DNA from: Umezawaea tangerina
GTDB lineage: Bacteria; Actinomycetota; Actinomycetes; Mycobacteriales; Pseudonocardiaceae
DNA length: 64,000 nt
NCBI RefSeq assembly: GCF_003002815.1
Contig: NZ_PVTF01000007.1
Span: forward strand, 372,001-436,000
Direction: 5' to 3'
The notes under the pieces are model-generated. The model was given only the letters and a program-made list of their open reading frames with translations, searched no databases and was not told where the DNA came from. The position numbers and the translations under genes were made by a program. Each line of letters begins with the position of its first letter. Position 1 is the stretch's first letter. Of the stretch, positions 58,802 through 64,000 are shown piece after piece.

Positions 58802-59767
58802 ATGCGCGAAGAGCTCACCTGGCGGCCGCTGACCAGCGGGGACGCCGCGGTGTCGGCCGACCTCCTCAACGCGGTCGAGGCCGTCGACCGGATCGGCGAG
58901 AACTACACCGAGGAGGACACCCTCCAAGAGCTCGTCGACCCGTCCGCGGACCTGGAGCGCGGGAGCCTCGCCGCCTTCGACGGCGACCTGATGGTCGGCT
59001 ACATGAAGGTCCGCATCCGGCCGTCCGCCGACGAGGTCCACCGCGTCTTCCTCGACGGCGGCGTCCACCCCGACCACCGCCGTCGGGGTGTCGGCACCGC
59101 CTTGGTGGAGGCCGGGGTCGCGGCGGCGAAGGCGCTGCACGCCCTGCACCACCCGGCGCTGCGGCTCGTGGTCGACGTCCACAAGTGCGAGCACATCGCC
59201 GGGGTGCCCGAGCTCCTGCGCTCACGCGGTTTCGAGCCGGTCCGCTACTACCGGTACCTGGAGCACCCGCTCGGCGCCGCGGTCCCTGACCCGGCGATCC
59301 CCGACGGGCTGCGCGTCGAGCCGTGGTCGGAGCGGACCGACGAGGACTTCCGGTCGGTGCGCAACGAGTCGTTCCGGGACCACTGGGGCTCCGCGCCGAT
59401 GCCCGCGGACCTGTGGCACAACAAGATCACCAACCAGACCTTCCGACCCGACGTCAGCTTCCTGCTCCGCGAGGTGGCGACCGGGACACCGGTGGGCGTG
59501 CTGGTGACCATGTCCTGGGACGCCGACACGGAGGCGACCGGTATCCGCGACGCCCACTTCATGGTCGTGGGGACGCTGCGGGAGCACCGCGGGCGGGGTG
59601 TCGCCGGGTCGCTGGTCGGGCACGCGCTGCGCGCCGCGGCGGACTCGGGCTACCACCGCGCCAGCACGAGCGTCGACTCGGCGAGCCCGTTTGGCGCGTC
59701 CGGGATCTTCGAGCGGGCGGGCTTCGTGCCGAGGACCCGGTACGTGCGCTGGGCGTTGGAGGTCTGA
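58802..59767 (+). CDS. Tandem-GNAT N-acetyltransferase
   Basis: 321 residues with two GNAT domains. The N-terminal one (to about 150) has the acetyl-CoA loop VHPDHRRRGVGTALV. The C-terminal one (about 165-321) has REHRGRGVAGSLVGHALRAA and the final IFERAGFVPRTRYVRW. Both pyrophosphate loops look intact, so either could be active. The layout resembles mycothiol synthase-like and aminoglycoside-type double GNATs, but the MshD-specific context is missing. The substrate is unknown. It ends in a strong hairpin shared with the convergent GNAT gene. Confidence 0.88.
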   Translation: MREELTWRPLTSGDAAVSADLLNAVEAVDRIGENYTEEDTLQELVDPSADLERGSLAAFDGDLMVGYMKVRIRPSADEVHRVFLDGGVHPDHRRRGVGTALVEAGVAAAKALHALHHPALRLVVDVHKCEHIAGVPELLRSRGFEPVRYYRYLEHPLGAAVPDPAIPDGLRVEPWSERTDEDFRSVRNESFRDHWGSAPMPADLWHNKITNQTFRPDVSFLLREVATGTPVGVLVTMSWDADTEATGIRDAHFMVVGTLREHRGRGVAGSLVGHALRAAADSGYHRASTSVDSASPFGASGIFERAGFVPRTRYVRWALEV

Positions 59768-59769
59768 CG

Positions 59770-59813
59770 CGCGGACGTCCTGCGGGGAGGTGAGTGCCCG
59801 CAGGACGTCCGCG
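59770..59813. terminator. Strong bidirectional hairpin between convergent GNAT genes
   Basis: Perfect 17-base arms CGCGGACGTCCTGCGGG (59770-59786) and its complement (59797-59813), 10-base loop, placed exactly between the two stop codons. The best terminator candidate in the window. Confidence 0.85.
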
Positions 59814-59823
59814 GTCCACCGCC

Positions 59824-60690
59824 CTAGGCCTCCCGGTAGTGGTCCCGGACCTCGGGGAGCCGCCGGAAACCGCCCGACTCGTAGGTGGCGACGGCGCCGA
59901 CGTTGGAGCTCGGGGTGCAGACGACCGCGGCCGACGAGCCCATCTCCCGGAGCGCGGCCGCCGCGGCGAGGGTGATCGCCCGGCCGTGGCCCCGCCGCCG
60001 GTGGTCGCGGTGCACGCCCAGCGGTTCGAGCAGCCCCGGCCGCCCCGGACCGGCCGACCACACCGTCACCGTCGCCACCGCCTCGCCGCTGTCGTCGTAG
60101 GCGACCAGGCACCGGGCGTCGGCGTATACGGGTCCACCGGCCATCGCGTGCCAGCGGTCGTCGGTGAACGTCGACTTCTCGAACGACGCCCGCTGCACGG
60201 CGCTCCGCTCGGGCACCCGCTCCGGTCCGACCACCTCGATCCGCACACCGGGGTCCTCCACCGGCCCCGCCAGGTCCCGGCGCAACGGCGTCCACGGCTC
60301 GTCGAGCTGCCACCCGTCCGCGACCAGCAGGTCCTTCACCAGCGCGCCCTTGGGCGCCTCGACGTTCGCCCGCCCCGCCTCGAACACGCCCCGGTCCGGC
60401 CGGGACACGTCCTCGGCCACCCGCCGCGCCAGCTCCTCGTCCCGCAGCGCGTCGGGCGCCACCGTCATCCGCAGCACCCCCGGCCCGTCCAGCAGCCCGA
60501 CCGCGAGCACCCGCCCGTCCCGGCTCCAGGTCCGCACCGCCGCGGCCGTCGCCTCCGCCCCGAACCGCCAGAACCAGCCCACGTCGCCCGGGTGCAGCTG
60601 CACCGGCGCCCCGTCGTCCTGCCACTCCCGCAGCGCGTCCACAGCCCCACCCAGCCCGTCGACCCCCGGCCGGTCCACCTCGATCGCCAT
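59824..60690 (-). CDS. GNAT-family acetyltransferase
   Basis: 288 residues from the ATG at 60690. The C-terminal GNAT domain is clear: CLVAYDDSGEAVATVTVWSAG in strand 4, the acetyl-CoA loop VHRDHRRRGHGRAITL and NVGAVATYESGGFRRLPEV. The N-terminal half (residues 1-140) has a second, degenerate GNAT-like fold without a recognisable CoA loop (DVGWFWRFGAEATAAAVRTW), so only one active site is expected. Substrate unknown. Longer upstream frame contains no homologous sequence. Confidence 0.85.
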   Translation of the reverse strand: MAIEVDRPGVDGLGGAVDALREWQDDGAPVQLHPGDVGWFWRFGAEATAAAVRTWSRDGRVLAVGLLDGPGVLRMTVAPDALRDEELARRVAEDVSRPDRGVFEAGRANVEAPKGALVKDLLVADGWQLDEPWTPLRRDLAGPVEDPGVRIEVVGPERVPERSAVQRASFEKSTFTDDRWHAMAGGPVYADARCLVAYDDSGEAVATVTVWSAGPGRPGLLEPLGVHRDHRRRGHGRAITLAAAAALREMGSSAAVVCTPSSNVGAVATYESGGFRRLPEVRDHYREA

Positions 60691-60920
60691 GCCGGGATCA
60701 CACACCACCGGGCCGACGACCGCACCGGGTTTTCGACCGGGGCCGGTCGTCCCGCGCGACCGCAGGCCCTGCCCCGGAGGAACCTCCACGGCCGCTGGGT
60801 GACGTCGGCCGTGGTCACCCGTCACTAGACTCGCCCGCATGATCATGTCGGAGCGGATTCCGTCCGGCTCGCCGAAGGGGACCGGCCTGCTTCCGTCCAC
60901 GTCGACGGAAGGTGGGCGCG

Positions 60921-61778
60921 GTGTCGGATGACGACCTGCTGGGCGGGCTGGTGGACGTCCTCGCGGCGAGCCGTCCCGAGGTCCGGTCGCACGCACCCCG
61001 GCTCGCCCGCGGCACGTTCAACGACGTCGTCGTGCTGCCGGGGGAGTGGGTCGCGCGGTTCCCCCGCACCGCCACCGTCCTGCGGGAGGCGCCCCGGCGG
61101 ACGGCGGCCCTGCGCCGGGTGTCCGGACTGGACCTGCCGTTCGCCGTGCCGGAGGTGGTCGAGGAGCGGCTGGACCTCCCGTTGGGCGAGGCGCACGTCG
61201 TCGTCTCCTACGTGCCGGGGGATCCGGGTCCGACCACGCTGGCCGAGGGCGCCGCGGTCGGGCTGGTCCACGACCTGCTCGACCCCCTGGCCGCCGTCCG
61301 GCCGGACCCGGACCTCCTCGCGGTGCTGGACGAACCGCTGGGGTTCGCCGGGGGATCCGACGCCGTCGCGGTGATCACCGACACCGTGTTCCCGGTGCTG
61401 TCCGCCGACGAGCGGGCGCAGGCGGCGGAGGTGCTGGCCCGGTTCGAGGCGCTGGAGCCGGTCCCGCCGCGGTTCGTGCACGGGGACCTGGCGCCGGTGA
61501 ACCTGCGGTGGACCGGCACCACCGTCACCGGGCTCCTCGACTGGGACTTCGCCCACGTCGGCGACCCGGCGCTCGACGCGGCCGCCCTCGCCTCCTTCGG
61601 GTGGTCCGCGCTGCGCCGCGCCGTCAGCGCCGAGGTCTACGAACGCGCCAAGGTCCACGCGGCGCTGTTCCCGCTGGAGGGTGCGACGGGGACGTTGCTG
61701 CAAGGTGCCCCACCGGACCGCTACCTGGCGTGGTTCCGCCGCCGCTGCGCCGTGCGCGAGCACCCACCGGGCGCCTGA
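60921..61778 (+). CDS. Aminoglycoside-phosphotransferase-like kinase
   Basis: 285 residues. APH fold: GTFNDVVVLPGEWVARFPR (nucleotide-binding strand, with Arg in place of the usual Lys), catalytic Brenner motif RFVHGDLAPVNLRW (Asp, Asn) and the metal Asp in LLDWDFAHVGDPALD. The GTG at 60921 has GGAAGG seven bases before it; the GTG at 60912 would overlap that site. It phosphorylates an unknown small molecule. A second APH-like gene is at 36662, but the two share only the family motifs. Confidence 0.85.
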   Translation: MSDDDLLGGLVDVLAASRPEVRSHAPRLARGTFNDVVVLPGEWVARFPRTATVLREAPRRTAALRRVSGLDLPFAVPEVVEERLDLPLGEAHVVVSYVPGDPGPTTLAEGAAVGLVHDLLDPLAAVRPDPDLLAVLDEPLGFAGGSDAVAVITDTVFPVLSADERAQAAEVLARFEALEPVPPRFVHGDLAPVNLRWTGTTVTGLLDWDFAHVGDPALDAAALASFGWSALRRAVSAEVYERAKVHAALFPLEGATGTLLQGAPPDRYLAWFRRRCAVREHPPGA

Positions 61779-61793
61779 CCGCGCACCGCACCG

Positions 61794-62657
61794 TCAGGCC
61801 GCGTTCACCTTGAAGCGCAACAGGTTCCCGGACGGGTCGCGCACCGCCAGGGTGTCGGCGGACAGCTCGTGCGGGTAGCCGTCGCCGTCGAGCCGGTCGG
61901 CCAGCGCGCGCAGGTCCTGCGCGGTGGGCAGGAGGAGGTCGACGCCGAGGAGGTGGGCGGTGTCGTCGGGGGCCGGGTCGCCGCCGTCGGGGCTGAAGCG
62001 GTTGGTGAGGACGAGCAGGGCCTGGTGGTCGACGACGCCGAGGGCGAGGAACATGGTGCCCAGGCGGCCCTGGACGTCGAAACCGAGCAGGTCGGCGTAG
62101 AACGGTTCGCTGGCCTTGAGCGCGGCGTCGGTGACCTTGAGCTGGACGTGCCCCATCCCGGTGCCCCGCGGCAGCCCGGTGAACGGCTCGTCCGCGCCCG
62201 CCTCGCCCGCGAAGTCGCCCAGCTGCAACGGTTCCGCCACGACCGCGGGCTGGTCGCCCTGCCAGCGCCACTCGTCGCGCGGGCGGGCGCAGGTGAGCTC
62301 GACGGTGTGGCCGTCGGGGTCGACGACGTAGCAGGAGTGGGCGAGGGTGTGGTCGACCAGCTGGTACTCGGAGTGCCGCGCGGTGTAGTGCGCGACGAAC
62401 CGGGCCAGGTCGGCGGGGGTGGGCAGCTGGGGCGCGAAGTGGCTGAGGCCGGGGCTGGACTCGGGCGGAAGGCCCGCGCCGGGGCGTTCGCGGAGCACCG
62501 CGAGCTCCTGTCCGGGCACGCCGACGGTCGCGCTGTCCCCTTGGAGGTCGTGCACCTGGAGACCGATGGCCCTCGTGTAGTAGTCGAGGCTGCGGTCGAG
62601 GCTCGCCACGGTCAGCTCGACGGCGCCGAGGGTCAGGGTCGGGTCGAGCAGGCTCAT
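61794..62657 (-). CDS. VOC-superfamily protein, extradiol-dioxygenase-like (CatE type)
   Basis: 287 residues with two glyoxalase/bleomycin-resistance/dioxygenase modules. Module 1: LGAVELTVASLDRSLDYYTRAIGL with metal candidates SHFAPQLP and CYVVDPDGHTVELT. Module 2: MGHVQLKVTDAALKASEPFYADLLG with DPSGNLLRFKV. The CatE/YfiE-type layout suggests a ring-cleaving dioxygenase or a lyase, and the Glu/His ligands appear plausible in each module. The ATG overlaps the monooxygenase stop (ATGA). Hydroxylation followed by ring opening would be a sensible two-step use of the pair; that is inference. Confidence 0.87.
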   Translation of the reverse strand: MSLLDPTLTLGAVELTVASLDRSLDYYTRAIGLQVHDLQGDSATVGVPGQELAVLRERPGAGLPPESSPGLSHFAPQLPTPADLARFVAHYTARHSEYQLVDHTLAHSCYVVDPDGHTVELTCARPRDEWRWQGDQPAVVAEPLQLGDFAGEAGADEPFTGLPRGTGMGHVQLKVTDAALKASEPFYADLLGFDVQGRLGTMFLALGVVDHQALLVLTNRFSPDGGDPAPDDTAHLLGVDLLLPTAQDLRALADRLDGDGYPHELSADTLAVRDPSGNLLRFKVNAA

Positions 62658-63847
62658 GGTCGGTTCCCCTTCTTGGACGCGAAGACGCGTTCGAACGGCC
62701 TGGTGACGCTGGAGACGAGCGACATGGCTTTGAAGAACATGATCAGTTTCCTGGGGGGACCGTCGACGAACAGCATGTCGAGGCCCTTCTGCGACCCCGC
62801 GGCGGATTTGGCGCCACGCGGGAACATCGCCTTCTCGTACCGGGTGAGCGAGGCCTCCAGGTCGGGGCCCGCCAGGACCTCCCGCGCCAGGTCGGCACCG
62901 TCGATGAGCGCGATGTTCGCGCCCTCGCCCGCGAACGGCGACATGAGGTGCGCCGCGTCGCCGACCAGGGTGACGCCGGGGACGCGCTCCCAGGTGAGGC
63001 CGGTCGGCAGCGCGTAGATCGGGCGCGGCCAGATGGCGTCGTCGTCGCACCCGCGGATCAGGTCGGTGAGCTCCGGGACCCAGTCGGGGTAGTGGCGGAG
63101 CAGCCCGGCTCGGGCCGAGTCCGGGTCGTCCCAGTCGATCCCGCTCGCGGCGACCCAGTCCTCCGGGACGCGCAGGCCGCAGCCGAGCGAGATGGTGTCG
63201 CCGCCGTGCCCGCCGATGTAGCGGTGGTCCGACAGCGCGAACAGGCTGCCCCGCCCGGTGACCGCGAGCGCCTCCGGGTGCCGGGTGGCCGCGTCGGTCA
63301 ACCGGATCTCGACGATGGTGATCCCGGTGTAGACCGGCTTGACCGGGGTCAGCAGCGACCGGACGGCCGACCACGCTCCGTCCGCGCCCACGACGAGGTC
63401 GGCGCGCACCGAGGAGCCGTCCGCGAACTCCAGCTCGTGCCCGTCCTCGACGGGCCGCGCGGCGGTGAGCTTGCGGCCCCAGGCGATCGTGCCGGGTTCC
63501 AGGGACTCGACGAGCAGCCGCCGCAGGTCGGTCCGGTCGATCTCCGGCCTGCCGTTGCCGCCCGGCGGTTCGCGCTTGTCGACGTGCACCCGCCCGGTCT
63601 TGTCGAGCAGCCGGATGTCCTCGCCGCCGACGTGCGTGCGGGCGAGGAACCGGTCGTGCAGACCGGCCTGCCTGAGCGCGACTTGGCCGGTGTCCTCGTG
63701 GATGTCGAGCGACCCGCCCTGCTGGCGGGCGTCGGGGGAGGTGTCGGACTCGTAGACGGTGACGGGTACTCCGTGGCGCTGGAGTATCCGGGCGCAGACG
63801 AGGCCGCTGAGGCCCGCGCCCACGATCGCGGTTCTGCGTTCGGGCAT
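62654..63847 (-). CDS. FAD-dependent monooxygenase, TetX/aromatic-hydroxylase-like
   Basis: 397 residues from ATG 63847, with GGAG upstream. FAD motif RTAIVGAGLSGLVCARIL, TetX-like DTSPDARQQGGSLDIHEDTG, DG motif LVVGADGAWSAVRSL and GD motif TLVGDAAHLMSPFAGEGAN. It belongs with the monooxygenase at 30561 but is clearly not a recent copy. The C-terminal about 30 residues (FKAMSLVSSVTRPF) are hydrophobic and basic. It is probably controlled by the three palindromes upstream. TetX proper inactivates tetracyclines; other members hydroxylate phenols or polyketides, and the substrate here is open. Confidence 0.9.
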   Translation of the reverse strand: MPERRTAIVGAGLSGLVCARILQRHGVPVTVYESDTSPDARQQGGSLDIHEDTGQVALRQAGLHDRFLARTHVGGEDIRLLDKTGRVHVDKREPPGGNGRPEIDRTDLRRLLVESLEPGTIAWGRKLTAARPVEDGHELEFADGSSVRADLVVGADGAWSAVRSLLTPVKPVYTGITIVEIRLTDAATRHPEALAVTGRGSLFALSDHRYIGGHGGDTISLGCGLRVPEDWVAASGIDWDDPDSARAGLLRHYPDWVPELTDLIRGCDDDAIWPRPIYALPTGLTWERVPGVTLVGDAAHLMSPFAGEGANIALIDGADLAREVLAGPDLEASLTRYEKAMFPRGAKSAAGSQKGLDMLFVDGPPRKLIMFFKAMSLVSSVTRPFERVFASKKGNRP

Positions 63848-63932
63848 GGAGGAGCGCTCCTTCACGAGCTGGAGAGTGGTCGCGGCGGCGGAGGTGCCCG
63901 CCGGGTTCGCCGGGTGGTTCGGCGGCCGCTTC

Positions 63933-64000
63933 ACGAACGCTATTCGTCACGAACCAGGTTCGTCAAGCGGTTGACGAACGCGGTTCGTCACGATTACCGT
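63933..64000. promoter_or_regulatory. Three tandem TetR-type operators and divergent promoters at the window edge
   Basis: ACGAACGCTATTCGT (63933-63947), ACGAACCAGGTTCGT (63949-63963) and TGACGAACGCGGTTCGTCA (63972-63990) are versions of one palindrome. Minus strand: TTGACG (63966-63961) and TAGCGT about 18 bases on serve the monooxygenase. Plus strand: TTGACG (63971-63976), 17 bases, TTACCG (63994-63999) points off the window, presumably to the regulator gene. Confidence 0.7.

Overview
The window is very GC-rich, with GTG starts, many four-base stop/start overlaps, apparent leaderless starts preceded by TANNNT boxes, and typical actinomycete families (HxlR, CGNR, LuxR-type two-component systems, STAND-WD40, Tat-exported secreted enzymes). 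It looks like chromosomal DNA of a filamentous actinomycete, possibly Pseudonocardiales (Saccharothrix/Lentzea/Actinosynnema-like). That placement is inference from style, not from a marker gene. I saw no rRNA, tRNA, CRISPR array, transposase or phage gene.

Layout. 0-2.8 kb: a two-component system (regulator cut by the left edge) and a CPBP membrane protease. 2.8-11 kb: a TIM-barrel protein behind a double palindrome, an SDR/MFS exporter/darcynin operon followed by its likely TetR regulator, a luciferase-like oxidoreductase, a divergent SDR/HxlR pair and two membrane proteins. 11.9-18.2 kb is eroded: about 100-bp degenerate tandem repeats, a DHFR-like reductase, a second two-component system next to an ABC ATPase cut off after Walker A, a secreted TAP-type peptidase, and the remnant of a CPBP protease that has lost its catalytic core. 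18.2-28.1 kb is one tightly packed ten-gene operon. It joins an OpuC-type quaternary-amine importer to a formaldehyde-activating-enzyme homologue and five metabolic enzymes (beta-hydroxyacid dehydrogenase, aldehyde dehydrogenase, SDR, AGPS-like flavoprotein, FGGY kinase). A divergent IclR regulator faces it, and a 12-bp palindrome lies on both -35 boxes. 29-38.8 kb: pyroglutamyl peptidase, CGNR regulator, TetX-like monooxygenase, LysR regulator, a PaoABC-type periplasmic molybdenum aldehyde oxidoreductase, and small housekeeping or accessory genes. 38.8-44.6 kb: a TetR regulator and carotenoid oxygenase with paired operators, then a 1209-residue HTH-STAND-WD40 protein.

44.6-48.9 kb holds the most interesting locus. 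It is a compact five-gene operon of three glycosyltransferases, an unrecognised 137-residue protein and a SAM-dependent halogenase. The halogenase resembles the salinosporamide chlorinase SalL in its halide-pocket residues and in lacking the fluorinase insertion. No salinosporamide-type genes are nearby, so the locus may make or attach a halogenated sugar or nucleoside not yet described.

49.3-58.6 kb is a secreted-protein operon: two-domain multicopper oxidase; a giant ThuA/discoidin/PQQ-glucose-dehydrogenase-like/PKD/DUF1080 protein; a cupredoxin with four Ig-like repeats; a beta-helix-like protein; and a BNR-propeller protein. The second and third proteins share a distinctive C-terminal cassette. 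58.8-64 kb: a tandem-GNAT protein, a GNAT, an aminoglycoside-phosphotransferase-like protein, and a VOC/FAD-monooxygenase operon behind three tandem palindromic operators at the right edge.
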